Positions 30,215-40,042 of a stretch of DNA of 57,499 bases are shown piece after piece. The translations under genes and the position numbers were made by a program. Below the pieces are notes generated by a model that was not told the origin of the DNA, made no database searches, and worked only from the letters and a program-made list of their open reading frames with translations. Numbering within the stretch: the stretch's first letter is position 1; the number at the start of each line of letters is the position of its first letter. The DNA is from Oceanospirillaceae bacterium (GTDB lineage Bacteria > Pseudomonadota > Gammaproteobacteria > Pseudomonadales > Balneatricaceae), in assembly GCA_018647765.1 (NCBI GenBank), contig JABGSN010000061.1:1-57499 (forward strand), read 5' to 3'.

Positions 30215-31797
30215 TACTTAACTTCTGGCGCTTCAGCAAAGGTGTGGTAAGGCGCTGGTGATGGAATGGTCCACTCCAGGCCTTCTGCGCCTTCCCAAAC
30301 TTCGTCAGTTGCTTTCTCACCACCACGGATGGTCTTAATCAACAAATACAAGAAGATTAACTGTGAGAAACCAAAGATAAAGGCTCCCACAGACGCGATG
30401 GCGTTAAAGTCAGCAAACTGCAAGGCATAATCAGGGATGCGTCGCGGCATACCGGCTAAGCCAATAAAGTGCATCGGGAAGAAAGTCACGTTGACACCGA
30501 TGAAGGACATCCAAAAATGGAATTTTCCTAACTTTTCGTCGTAATAATGGCCGGTCCACTTAGGTAACCAATAGTACACACCAGCAATAATGCCAAACAA
30601 TGCACCAGGCACTAGTACATAGTGGAAGTGAGCTACTACAAAATAAGTGTCATGGTACTGGAAATCGGCTGGCGCGATGGCCAACATCAAACCAGAGAAA
30701 CCGCCAATGGTAAACAACACCACAAAGGCAAGGGCAAACAACATCGGCGTCTCAAAGGTCATCGACCCTCGGAACATGGTAGACACCCAGTTGAACACCT
30801 TCACACCAGTCGGAATAGCAATCAGCATGGTGGCATACATAAAGAACAGCTCTGTTTGCAGTGGCAAACCCACAGTAAACATGTGGTGAGCCCAAACAAT
30901 AAACGACAAGAAGGCAATGGACGAAGTGGCATAGACCATCGACGCATAACCAAACAGTGGCTTACGTGCAAAGGTAGGAATAATTTGCGACACAATACCA
31001 AACGCCGGCAAAATCATAATATACACTTCAGGATGACCAAAGAACCAGAACACGTGCTGGAATAATACCGGGTCACCGCCACCTGCAGCGTCGAAGAAAC
31101 TGGTGCCAAAGTGAATGTCCATCAACATCATGGTCACCACACCCGCCAACACCGGCATTACGGCAATCAGAAGGTAAGCGGTAATCAACCACGTCCACAC
31201 AAACAACGGCATCTTCATCAAGGTCATACCCGGCGCCCGTAGGTTAAGGATAGTGGCAATGATATTGATGGCACCCATAATGGAAGAAATACCCATCATG
31301 TGCACACCAAAAATGAAAAAAGTTACGCTGCTCGGTGCGTAGGTAGTGGACAATGGCGCGTAAAACGTCCAACCAAAGTTTGGCGCACCGGCTTCGGTAA
31401 ATAAGGTGAACAACAGCATGCCAAAGGCAAATGGTAAAATCCAAAAGCTCCAGTTGTTCATTCTTGGTAGGGCCATGTCTGGCGCACCTACCATCAATGG
31501 CACCATCCAGTTAGCCAAGCCAACAAAGGCCGGCATAATGGCGCCAAACACCATGATCAAACCGTGCATGGTGGTCATTTGGTTAAAGAATTCTGGTTCG
31601 ATGAGCTGCATACCCGGCTGAAACAATTCAGTACGGATAATGAGCGCCATAGCACCGCCGATAAACAGCATGGTAAAAGCAAACCAAAGGTACATGGTAC
31701 CAATGTCTTTATGGTTAGTGGTTAATACCCAGCGCATGATGCCTTTAGCAGGCCCATGATGGCCGTGATCGTCGTGATGAGCGGTCGCAGTTGTCAT
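30214..31797 (-). CDS. ctaD: Cytochrome c oxidase subunit I
   Basis: The catalytic heme-copper subunit, 527 aa, with about 12 helices. Motifs: MTTMHGLIMVF (heme a ligand), FWFFGHPEVYIMILP with the His-Tyr pair, VWAHHMFTVG (CuB histidines) and HFHYVLVPGALF (heme a3/a ligands). It lies 11 bp after coxB. With CtaA and CyoE present, an aa3-type enzyme is expected. Confidence 0.98.
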   Translation of the reverse strand: MTTATAHHDDHGHHGPAKGIMRWVLTTNHKDIGTMYLWFAFTMLFIGGAMALIIRTELFQPGMQLIEPEFFNQMTTMHGLIMVFGAIMPAFVGLANWMVPLMVGAPDMALPRMNNWSFWILPFAFGMLLFTLFTEAGAPNFGWTFYAPLSTTYAPSSVTFFIFGVHMMGISSIMGAINIIATILNLRAPGMTLMKMPLFVWTWLITAYLLIAVMPVLAGVVTMMLMDIHFGTSFFDAAGGGDPVLFQHVFWFFGHPEVYIMILPAFGIVSQIIPTFARKPLFGYASMVYATSSIAFLSFIVWAHHMFTVGLPLQTELFFMYATMLIAIPTGVKVFNWVSTMFRGSMTFETPMLFALAFVVLFTIGGFSGLMLAIAPADFQYHDTYFVVAHFHYVLVPGALFGIIAGVYYWLPKWTGHYYDEKLGKFHFWMSFIGVNVTFFPMHFIGLAGMPRRIPDYALQFADFNAIASVGAFIFGFSQLIFLYLLIKTIRGGEKATDEVWEGAEGLEWTIPSPAPYHTFAEAPEVK

Positions 31798-31808
31798 AAT
31801 CTAGCCTC

Positions 31809-32936
31809 CTATTGTTTCGCGTCAATGATCATTTTTGGAGTCACCGTATCGCCGGTATCATTACCCCAAGCGTTACGCTCGTATGTAATTACCGCGGCCA
31901 AATCCACTTCGCTTAGCTGCGCCGCAAAGGCCTGCATAGCGGTGCCAGATTTACCGTTAATAACGATGTCGATGTGCGCTGCCATGTCGCCAGTGGCGAT
32001 TGGACTACCTACTAAGGCTGGAAATACATTACCCATGCCCGCTCCCTCTACACCGTGACAGGCTGCACAACTACGGGCATACACTTCGGCGCCCTTGGTC
32101 ATCAGTTCTTCATGGCTAAAGTCGCCTAAGGCGGCCGCGGCTTCAGCTTCGGCTGCAGCACGCTGATCGACTAACCAAACTTCATATTCGGCCGGCGTTA
32201 CCGCTTCCAGAACAATCGGCATAAAGCCATGATCAACACCACATAGCTCAGCACATTGGCCACGGTATAAACCTTCTTGGCCTTCTGGGACGATGACCCA
32301 AGATTCGTTAATGTACCCAGGTATGGCGTCTTTTTTAACGGCGATTTCTGGTACCCACCAAGCGTGAATAACATCATTAGAGGTAATTAAGAAACGAATT
32401 TTTTTGCCGGTTGGCACAACCACATGTTTATCAACCTCTAACAAATAGTTTTCGCCCTTTGCTGTGCGGTCATAAATTTCGTCTTGACTGGTGGTGAGGT
32501 TACTAAAGAAACCTACATCTTCGCCTAGATAGTCGTATTGCCACTTCCATTGATGGCCAGTAATTTTAATATCAATGTCGGTATCGGTGGTATCGTACAT
32601 TTCGACCAATGTAGTGGTCGCAGGCACAGCCATTGCAATCAAAATTGCAGTGGGTACCGCGGTCCATAATAGCTCTAGGCCGACACTTTCGTGAAACTGA
32701 GAGGCTTTTGCTCCCTTGGACTTACGGTGTGTAAAAATGGAGTAGAACATCACTCCAAAAACCACCACGCCAATCCAAACGCAAATCCAAAAAATAAGCA
32801 TATGCAAGTCGTAAATAGATTGACTTACTTCTGTGACACCTTGAGGCATGTTCAATTCCCAATCTGCCATAGCAGCGGGTGCTGAAACCAAACTCAAGAC
32901 TACAGAACTTAGGCGCTGCCAAGTTCTTGAAAACAT
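31809..32936 (-). CDS. coxB: Cytochrome c oxidase subunit II with C-terminal cytochrome c domain
   Basis: 375 aa. A signal peptide is followed by two transmembrane helices and a cupredoxin domain with CuA ligands (HAWWVPE ... RGQCAELCGVDHGFMP). An extra C-terminal domain carries a CAACH heme c site (about residues 299-303), as in caa3-type or fused subunit II proteins. First gene of the coxB-ctaD-ctaG-coxC unit. Confidence 0.97.
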   Translation of the reverse strand: MFSRTWQRLSSVVLSLVSAPAAMADWELNMPQGVTEVSQSIYDLHMLIFWICVWIGVVVFGVMFYSIFTHRKSKGAKASQFHESVGLELLWTAVPTAILIAMAVPATTTLVEMYDTTDTDIDIKITGHQWKWQYDYLGEDVGFFSNLTTSQDEIYDRTAKGENYLLEVDKHVVVPTGKKIRFLITSNDVIHAWWVPEIAVKKDAIPGYINESWVIVPEGQEGLYRGQCAELCGVDHGFMPIVLEAVTPAEYEVWLVDQRAAAEAEAAAALGDFSHEELMTKGAEVYARSCAACHGVEGAGMGNVFPALVGSPIATGDMAAHIDIVINGKSGTAMQAFAAQLSEVDLAAVITYERNAWGNDTGDTVTPKMIIDAKQ

Positions 32937-33070
32937 ACCTGCCCTCCTTATTATTTTTGTGGGGGGTGTTCATTAGTGGGACCTAAACAAGATTACATTT
33001 AGGTAGGCATGATTATTATCAATTTAGGGGGCAACAATCAAGCATTATTTTGAGTATTTTCCTAGATTTA

Positions 33071-33277
33071 TCAATCAGGAAGCGCACTATTGACCGCCGT
33101 TACAACGATCAATACAAACACCACCAAAGTACCCAAACCTATGTATATCAAACGCTCTAGACCACCTTCATTAAGGTCTTGTTCACGCTTTTCATTAGAT
33201 TGGATGCCAATTAGGCCCGCTAACACGCTCTGAGCGTAACTTAAAAACCATCGCCAGCCACTTTTTTGTTGCGGCAT
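33071..33277 (-). CDS. DUF2970 small membrane protein
   Basis: A 68-aa protein with a cytoplasmic head (SGWRWFLSYAQSVLAGLIGIQSNEKREQ is split here by position, head about residues 6-34) and one C-terminal helix. This resembles the DUF2970 family often found near cox operons. Function unknown. It lies 17 bp after pyrD. Confidence 0.72.
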   Translation of the reverse strand: MPQQKSGWRWFLSYAQSVLAGLIGIQSNEKREQDLNEGGLERLIYIGLGTLVVFVLIVVTAVNSALPD

Positions 33278-33294
33278 TTTTCTTCTCCCTTGGA

Positions 33295-34317
33295 TTAACT
33301 GGTTAACTCTCTATAGGCCGTCACACACTCTTTTACCAAACCCGGCCCTTGGTAAATTAGGCCACTATAGACTTGCACTAACTTAGCTCCCGCGGCCATT
33401 TTTTCCAATGCATCGGCACCGCAAGCAATGCCACCCACACCAATAATGGGCACTTGGTCGGTTAATATAGCGTACAAGTCTGCAATTGTTTGGGTGGACT
33501 TGTCTTTGACCGGCGCACCACTGAGGCCACCTGCCTCATCGCTATGGGTCAAGTGAGCTACCCCTTCCCGACTCAAGGTGGTGTTAGTGGCGATCACAGC
33601 ATCCATTTTTTGCTCCAGCACACAAAGGGCTACGCCTTGTAATTGCTCAGTATCCATATCGGGGGCAATCTTTACCGTTAACGGCACATATCGACCGTGT
33701 TGTTCGGCCAATACAGCCTGCTCTTGCTTGAGGGCCGATAACAGTTGATTGAGTGACTCACCATATTGTAGGTCACGCAAACCCGGCGTGTTAGGCGAGG
33801 AAATATTAACCGTGATGTAGCTTGCGTATTGATACACCTTTTGCATACATATAAGGTAATCGTTAGCCGCGTCTTCTACCGGTGTATCAAAATTCTTGCC
33901 AATATTGATGCCCAGCACACCATCAAATTTGGATTTTTTAAGGTTGGCAATTAAGCCATCCACACCACCATTGTTAAAACCCATACGATTAATGATGCCC
34001 TGCGCATCAGGTAAGCGAAACATGCGCGGTTTGGGGTTACCTGGTTGCGGCCTTGGGGTCACTGTGCCCACTTCTACAAAACCAAAACCGAAGGCCGCCA
34101 AACCATCAATGGCGGAGGCATTTTTATCTAACCCGGCTGCCAAGCCGATAGGGTTAGGAAAGTCGATGCCCATCACCGTCACGGGGGCGTCTGGCACATT
34201 CGGCATTAAGGCCGGCAACAGGCCCAAGCGCGCCCCTGCAGCCAAGCCCTCTAGGGTTAATTCATGGGCCGTCTCGGCAGACAATTGAAACAATAAACTA
34301 CGAGCAATGGAATACAC
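33295..34317 (-). CDS. pyrD: Dihydroorotate dehydrogenase (quinone), class 2
   Basis: An FMN enzyme of pyrimidine synthesis that reduces quinone at the membrane. 340 aa with the N-terminal amphipathic membrane-binding segment ([21 protein letters not shown]). [27 protein letters not shown] (catalytic Ser region) and [20 protein letters not shown] motifs are present. It is followed by the DUF2970 gene. Confidence 0.97.
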   Translation of the reverse strand: MYSIARSLLFQLSAETAHELTLEGLAAGARLGLLPALMPNVPDAPVTVMGIDFPNPIGLAAGLDKNASAIDGLAAFGFGFVEVGTVTPRPQPGNPKPRMFRLPDAQGIINRMGFNNGGVDGLIANLKKSKFDGVLGINIGKNFDTPVEDAANDYLICMQKVYQYASYITVNISSPNTPGLRDLQYGESLNQLLSALKQEQAVLAEQHGRYVPLTVKIAPDMDTEQLQGVALCVLEQKMDAVIATNTTLSREGVAHLTHSDEAGGLSGAPVKDKSTQTIADLYAILTDQVPIIGVGGIACGADALEKMAAGAKLVQVYSGLIYQGPGLVKECVTAYRELTS

Positions 34318-34520
34318 GGCATAACCTCTAAACTGAAAAAAACTTACCTATTAGGTGGTTATTATAGCCTATGCTCCACCAAGGTTACATTTGAATACAA
34401 AGCACCACAGACAAAAAACCAAATACTTAGTTAGGGTTACACAAGTACCTCAGCACACCAACACTAAACTGTGGCACAAGCGATACACTAAAACCCACTC
34501 CACATAACCAGGTTAAGACT

Positions 34521-34727
34521 ATGCCCAATCAAGAACTGCCAGAAATCGGCGAACACACCACTATTAACGAACTGGCCGATATCGTCCGTCAACTGGAGCA
34601 ATCGTTAACCTTACGCATTTACGATGATCACAACGAGGTCTTTGGTGCAATTCGTTTAGTCAGTGCTGACGAACTCAACCAAATAGATCGCCTTCGCCAA
34701 CAACCAGAGCAGACAGCGATGCACTAG
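34521..34727 (+). CDS. Small conserved-looking hypothetical protein
   Basis: A 68-aa soluble acidic protein that I do not recognise. It has a predicted helix-strand-strand-helix look (INELADIVRQLEQSLTLRIYDDHNEVFGAIRLV). AGG lies about 9 bp before the ATG. Its stop overlaps the dusC stop by 4 bp on the opposite strand. Coding is likely but not certain. Confidence 0.55.
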   Translation: MPNQELPEIGEHTTINELADIVRQLEQSLTLRIYDDHNEVFGAIRLVSADELNQIDRLRQQPEQTAMH

Positions 34728-35674
34728 GCGCTGGCTTGCACCAATTGGCGCAAGGACACCAAATTTTGCATGCGTTTGCCCTGCTCAAAACAAAGGTGGG
34801 CCTGAGGGTATACTCGACCCAACAACTTAAGCCATTGCTTTATCCGTGCATCTTGGTACTTAACTTCAACAGTAGCCTCGACCAGGTCAATGAAATAAAT
34901 AACCGTAGGCACTAAAGCAGTCCAATTCCACGCTTGATGAGGCTGATGAGCCTGCTGATGGGCAATTTGCAAGGCCAGGTCAGGCTTCCACACTAAACCT
35001 CTGCCGATCATCACGTCATCACTACCACTGGCCTGTTTGCAGGCTTGGTAATCTGCCGGAGTCCAAACTTCGCCGTTGGCAATAACCGGGATATTTACCT
35101 GCTGACGAATTTTATTGACCCAGTGCCAATGCGCAGGGGGGCGATACCCTTCTACCTTTGTACGGGCGTGCACGGTGAGCTCGTTAGCCCCAGCGTCCGC
35201 AATACCCTTGGCATTGTCTAAGGCTAAGTCTTTGGTGGCGAAACCCAGACGCATCTTGGCACTTAACCACGCATCATCACCGATGGCTTGCCGTACCGTA
35301 GCCACAATGTGCGCCACCCGTTGGGGCTCCTGTAGCAAGATAGCCCCCCCCTGGCTGCGGTTCACCGTTTTAGCGGGACAACCAAAGTTCAAATCGACCC
35401 CTGGAGAACCCAATTCTAGCGCCCTCACCGCGTTGGCAGCCAAGGCCTTAGGGTCGCTCCCTAACAATTGAATACGCACCGGCACCCCAGCCGGCGTTTT
35501 ACAGCCATAGGCCAGCTCTGGGCACAAGCGTTTGAATACCTTAGGCGGCAGCAGCTGGGTGGTAACGCGAATAAATTCGGTAACGCACAAATCAATGCCG
35601 CCGATTCGCGTTAGGCAATCACGCAGAATGTCGTCGGCTAGGCCCTCCATAGGCGCTAGAATAATACGGCTCAC
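34724..35674 (-). CDS. dusC: tRNA-dihydrouridine(16) synthase
   Basis: An FMN enzyme that reduces uridine 16 in tRNA. 316 aa. It has the DusC-type N-terminus (APMEGLADDILRDCLT), the catalytic cysteine in LNFGCPAKTVNRSQGGA, and HARTKVEGY and IANGEVW motifs. The N-terminal ITEFVRV-like and KVFKRLCPEL segments match DusC rather than DusA or DusB. Confidence 0.92.
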   Translation of the reverse strand: MSRIILAPMEGLADDILRDCLTRIGGIDLCVTEFIRVTTQLLPPKVFKRLCPELAYGCKTPAGVPVRIQLLGSDPKALAANAVRALELGSPGVDLNFGCPAKTVNRSQGGAILLQEPQRVAHIVATVRQAIGDDAWLSAKMRLGFATKDLALDNAKGIADAGANELTVHARTKVEGYRPPAHWHWVNKIRQQVNIPVIANGEVWTPADYQACKQASGSDDVMIGRGLVWKPDLALQIAHQQAHQPHQAWNWTALVPTVIYFIDLVEATVEVKYQDARIKQWLKLLGRVYPQAHLCFEQGKRMQNLVSLRQLVQASA

Positions 35675-35772
35675 AAACTTGCCTCAATCTCTACTTCGCA
35701 GCAACCTATAGCTCTGCTAACATAGCGCTTCCAGCTACTAGGTTTCATCGTTTTTTACTCAATAGGCACATC

Positions 35773-36384
35773 ATGTTTACCGGAATTGTCCAAGGCCAAG
35801 GCCACATTGAATCAACTGTAGAAGGCCAAGGCCAACGCAGCTTTAATATTCGTTTACCTGCCGCCATGAGCAAGGATGTGGCCATTGGCGCTAGCATCGC
35901 TATCAATGGCACTTGCCTTACCGTAACCGCCCAAAACAGCAATCTGTTTAGCTTTGATGTGATTGGCCAAACATTGAAACTCACCAACTTAGGGTTGCTT
36001 GAACAAGGTCAGTTAGTCAATGCCGAGCGCTCACTTAAGTACGGCGATGAAATAGGCGGCCATATTATCTCCGGTCATGTGTCGGTAGCGGTCCAAATTA
36101 GTCGTGTAGATCAGCAGCAAGAGAACACAAGCATTTGGTTTAACTTACCTGAAGCCCACAAAAAACACGTCCTACCTCAGGGCTTTATTGGCCTCAATGG
36201 ATGCAGCCTTACCGTTGCTGAAGTGACTGACACCCAGTTTTGCGTATGCCTTATTCCTGAAACCTTACGTGCCACCGGTTTTGGTACGGCGACGGTGGGC
36301 GAACAGGTAAATATGGAAATAGACCACCAGACTCAAACCATAGTGGCTACTGTAGAACGGGTGCTAACGCAACGCGCCATCTAA
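35773..36384 (+). CDS. ribE: Riboflavin synthase
   Basis: Dismutates two 6,7-dimethyl-8-ribityllumazine molecules to riboflavin. 203 aa with two homologous lumazine-binding repeats: MFTGIVQGQG ... NGTCLTV and GGHIISGHV ... NGCSLTV. No FMN riboswitch is visible in the short leader. The 3' end overlaps convergent hemH by 21 bp. Confidence 0.95.
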   Translation: MFTGIVQGQGHIESTVEGQGQRSFNIRLPAAMSKDVAIGASIAINGTCLTVTAQNSNLFSFDVIGQTLKLTNLGLLEQGQLVNAERSLKYGDEIGGHIISGHVSVAVQISRVDQQQENTSIWFNLPEAHKKHVLPQGFIGLNGCSLTVAEVTDTQFCVCLIPETLRATGFGTATVGEQVNMEIDHQTQTIVATVERVLTQRAI

Positions 36385-37386
36385 ACCGCCCACCTCACGC
36401 TTCACCAAATCACCCAAAGCATCAATTTGAACCTGGGTTTGGTTAAGCGCAGGAATATAATTGAGCCCTTGGCCGCCTGCCGCCTTAAAGTGCTGTGCGA
36501 AGCCAATCGCCACCTCCTCTAAGGTTTCTAAACAATCCACGGCAAAACCTGGGCAAATCACATCCACCTGCTCATGACCCTGTTGAGCTAGTTGCGTCAG
36601 GGTATCATCGGTATAGGGCTGTAGCCACGACTGATAGCCAAATCGAGACTGAAAACAAACACTATAATCAGCAGCTGTTAAACCCAGCTTTTGCACCAGC
36701 AAGGCGGCCGTGTGCAGACACTGTTGATAGTAGGGGTCACCCTTTTTACGTGTAGCCTCGGGCGTGCCATGAAACGAAACCAATAAGTGATTGGCTTGTT
36801 TTTGTTGACGCCTATGGGCTAGCACAGACGCCGCTAGGGCGTCGATATGGCATGATTGATCGTGATAATCGCCAATTAAACGCATCGGTAGCTTACACTT
36901 CAAGCCATGCGCAGCACGGCCGTAGGCATCTTCTACCGCAGCCGTCGTAGTGGTGGAATACTGAGGAAATAACGGCAATAATACCACCCGTTCCACACCC
37001 GCCTGTGTCAACTTGTGTAACGCCGATTCCAAGCTAGGATTGCCATAGGTCATACCTAATTGCACACAACAATCGAGCTGCTGAGCGTTAACCCAAGCCT
37101 GTAGCGACGTTTGAATAGCGCGGCTATACACCGTTAACGGCGCACCTTCATCCAACCAAATCTTTTTATACAAAGCTGCCGAACGTGACGGCCGTTTACG
37201 CAAAATAATAGCGCGTAAAATAGGCTGCCAAAACAAGGCTGGCAGATCGACCACCCGCCGGTCAGACAGAAACTGTTTCAAAAAAGGTTTAACCGCCTGC
37301 GCCGTGGGCGCATCGGGTGAACCTAGGTTCACCAGCAACAGCCCCACTTTTTGAGCTTTATTTTGTTCTAATGTCGCCATAATCAT
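36364..37386 (-). CDS. hemH: Ferrochelatase
   Basis: Inserts Fe2+ into protoporphyrin IX. About 340 aa from the ATG at 37386 (AAAGG upstream). Motifs: LLLVNLGSPDAPT at the N-terminus, LVSFHGTPEATR with the catalytic His, and CPGFAVDCLETLEE with the catalytic Glu. It starts 13 bp after the pepN stop. It supplies heme for the oxidase and SdhC/D. Confidence 0.96.
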   Translation of the reverse strand: MIMATLEQNKAQKVGLLLVNLGSPDAPTAQAVKPFLKQFLSDRRVVDLPALFWQPILRAIILRKRPSRSAALYKKIWLDEGAPLTVYSRAIQTSLQAWVNAQQLDCCVQLGMTYGNPSLESALHKLTQAGVERVVLLPLFPQYSTTTTAAVEDAYGRAAHGLKCKLPMRLIGDYHDQSCHIDALAASVLAHRRQQKQANHLLVSFHGTPEATRKKGDPYYQQCLHTAALLVQKLGLTAADYSVCFQSRFGYQSWLQPYTDDTLTQLAQQGHEQVDVICPGFAVDCLETLEEVAIGFAQHFKAAGGQGLNYIPALNQTQVQIDALGDLVKREVGGLDGALR

Positions 37387-37399
37387 TGTGCCTTTGGGC

Positions 37400-40042
37400 T
37401 TAATTGGCAGCCAAAGCTTTACTAACCACTTCAAATACATCTTTACTAAGGTCAGCCTGGCTCAAACGGGTGAGCTGGGCTTGCATCAGTTGTTGGCGAT
37501 CCTGGGTATGGCGTTTATAACGACCCAAGGGTTTCGCCAAGTTAGCGGCCATCATGGGGTTAATACCGTCTAAGCGCAGCACCATATCAGCGACAAACTC
37601 ATAACCACTGCCGTTAGCAGCGTGGAAATTAATAACACTACGAATAAAGCCGCCAACCACGCTGCGCACCTTGTTAGGGTTACGAATATCAAACGCCGCA
37701 TGGTCTAGTAAGGCTTTAACCTGAGCTAGCCGACCTGCTAAGTTGGCGCCAGCCTGCATGGCAAACCACTGGTCAACCATCTGTGCATCCGTATGCCAAC
37801 GCTGATAGAAATCGGCCAATAAAGGCGCTGCGATTTGCTCATCCGGCAAACCGATTAGAATCTGTAGCGCAGCACCCACATCAGTCATGTTAGCCTGTAA
37901 TTGATATTGCGCTTGTGCCAAGGCTTGATACTGTGGCTTAGCCAAACAATTTAGGTATGCTAGGCAACTATTTTTCAACGCCCGCTGGCCAATAACTTGA
38001 CCGGCCTGGCTAAACGGGCCCACATCATGACAACGCTGATAACAGGCCAATAGTGGTGCTTCTAACGCCATTGCGATGGCTTTACGCATGGCTTCTCGGC
38101 TGGCATGAATACTCTCTACATCTACCGTAGTTTGTGTTTCGGCTAGGTAAGCCTCGCTCGGCAACTGCATCAGTTTGGCCACCATGGCCGAATCTAACTC
38201 GGGATTAGTTAAACTGGCGCGCAACATATCGACTAGGGAGCTACTTAAAGAAGCTTGTTTGTTGGGTGACGCCATCACGGTTTCTGTCGCTTCAATTAAC
38301 AACCGCTGAGTGGCTTCCCAGCGATTGAACCCATCTTGATCATGGCTAGCCAAGAACAATAGCTGAGTTTGAGTATAGTCATAGGCCAATTTAACCGGTG
38401 CAGAAAAACCTCGTAACAACGAAGGCGTAGGCGCTTCGGCACAGCCGGTAAATACAAAGCTCTGTTGGTTTTGGGTAATATCCAATACACAATCAATACC
38501 CGAGATGCTCGCGTCACCCTGTAGTTGTAAGGGCATGGGTTGGCCCACAGAGTTGAGCAACGCCATGCGCAAAGGCATATGGAACGGCAGTTTGTGTTCA
38601 CATTCGGCGGTGGCAGGTGTACTTTGAGCCACCGTGAGGCAGTATTCTTGAGTCTCATGATTATAGCTATCGGTAACCGTTAGGGTCGGCGTGCCCGCCT
38701 GACAGTACCAACGCTTAAACTGTGTTAGATCAACTCCACTGGCGTCACTCATGGCCGCTACAAAGTCATCGGTGGTCACCGCTTGACCGTCGTGGCGGTC
38801 AAAATAGAGGTCACTGCCCTCACGGAACACGTCTGCACCTAGCAAGGTACGTAACATACCTACCACTTCGGAACCTTTTTCATACACGGTAACCGAGTAA
38901 AAATTGTTGATTTCCATGTAAGATGCGGGCCGAATGGGATGCGCCATAGGGCTGGCATCTTCGGCAAATTGGTGAGTACGTAGTATGGTGACGTCATCAA
39001 TACGCTTAACCGCCGCAGAATAGGTGTCGGCGGTGTATTGCGCGTCTCTATAGACAGTAAAGCCTTCTTTCAAACTGAGCTGAAACCAATCACGGCACGT
39101 CACCCGATTACCCGACCAGTTATGAAAATATTCGTGCGCCACGATGCCTTCTATACGTTCGAACATGGCGTCACTGCTAGTGGCAGGGTCGGCCAGCACA
39201 CAATCGGAATTGAATATATTCAACCCCTTATTTTCCATGGCACCCATGTTGAAATCGTCTACCGCCACAATCATGAATAAGTCTAAATCGTATTCTCGGC
39301 CATAGTTTTTCTCATCCCATAACATCGAGCGTTTTAGCGACTCTAGCGCATGGTCACACTTATGACTATTGTGCGCTTCAACAAAAATCTGCAATTCTAC
39401 CGTACGCCCCGAACGGGTGGTAAATTGATCTTCCTGTTTCACTAGATCACCCGCCACCATGGCGAACAAGTAGGCAGGCTTAGGGAACGGGTCATGCCAA
39501 ACAGCAAAGTGTTCACCATTGTCCAAATCGCCCTGCTCCACAGGATTACCATTTGCAAGTAACACTGGATAAGTGGATTTAGGTGCGCTGATGCGCGTGG
39601 TAAATACCGACAAAGCATCGGGGCGGTCTAAGTAATAGGTGATGTTACGAAACCCTTCGGCTTCGCACTGGGTGCAATACATGCCGCCCGATTTATACAA
39701 GCCTTCTAAACTGGTATTATTTTGCGGCTGTATCAAACACTCCGTAGTGAGTACAAATTCATTAGGGCATGGGTCAACACACAGGTTAGTGCCTTGCATA
39801 TTGTAGCTGTCCTGCTCCAATACCAGACCATCCAGCAGTACTTCTTGCAATTTAATGTCTTTACCGCCAAACAACACCAGTGGCGCGCTCGGGTTGCTCG
39901 ATTGAGGGTTACGTTGCATTTTCAACCGGGCCACCACTGAGGTGTATTCGTCACCAATACGAATGTCCAAATCGGTTGTAACGATAACAAAATCTGGCAC
40001 TTGATAGTCGGCTAGATAAATAACTTGGGCATCTATTTTCAT
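37400..40042 (-). CDS. pepN: Aminopeptidase N
   Basis: A zinc metallopeptidase of the M1 family, 880 aa. The substrate-binding NMGAMENKG is near residue 265. The zinc site HEYFHNWSGNRVTCRDWFQLSLKE is split into HEYFH (about 300-304) and the downstream Glu. Its start overlaps the DUF2797 gene by 4 bp. Confidence 0.97.
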   Translation of the reverse strand: MKIDAQVIYLADYQVPDFVIVTTDLDIRIGDEYTSVVARLKMQRNPQSSNPSAPLVLFGGKDIKLQEVLLDGLVLEQDSYNMQGTNLCVDPCPNEFVLTTECLIQPQNNTSLEGLYKSGGMYCTQCEAEGFRNITYYLDRPDALSVFTTRISAPKSTYPVLLANGNPVEQGDLDNGEHFAVWHDPFPKPAYLFAMVAGDLVKQEDQFTTRSGRTVELQIFVEAHNSHKCDHALESLKRSMLWDEKNYGREYDLDLFMIVAVDDFNMGAMENKGLNIFNSDCVLADPATSSDAMFERIEGIVAHEYFHNWSGNRVTCRDWFQLSLKEGFTVYRDAQYTADTYSAAVKRIDDVTILRTHQFAEDASPMAHPIRPASYMEINNFYSVTVYEKGSEVVGMLRTLLGADVFREGSDLYFDRHDGQAVTTDDFVAAMSDASGVDLTQFKRWYCQAGTPTLTVTDSYNHETQEYCLTVAQSTPATAECEHKLPFHMPLRMALLNSVGQPMPLQLQGDASISGIDCVLDITQNQQSFVFTGCAEAPTPSLLRGFSAPVKLAYDYTQTQLLFLASHDQDGFNRWEATQRLLIEATETVMASPNKQASLSSSLVDMLRASLTNPELDSAMVAKLMQLPSEAYLAETQTTVDVESIHASREAMRKAIAMALEAPLLACYQRCHDVGPFSQAGQVIGQRALKNSCLAYLNCLAKPQYQALAQAQYQLQANMTDVGAALQILIGLPDEQIAAPLLADFYQRWHTDAQMVDQWFAMQAGANLAGRLAQVKALLDHAAFDIRNPNKVRSVVGGFIRSVINFHAANGSGYEFVADMVLRLDGINPMMAANLAKPLGRYKRHTQDRQQLMQAQLTRLSQADLSKDVFEVVSKALAAN

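Noticed and set aside
30622-31065. 147-aa open frame opposite ctaD
   Set aside because: Antisense shadow of subunit I with no recognisable domain.
33009-33021. Fur-box-like ATGATTATTATCA upstream of coxB
   Set aside because: Only one half matches the 7-1-7 consensus and the region is AT-rich; chance is likely.
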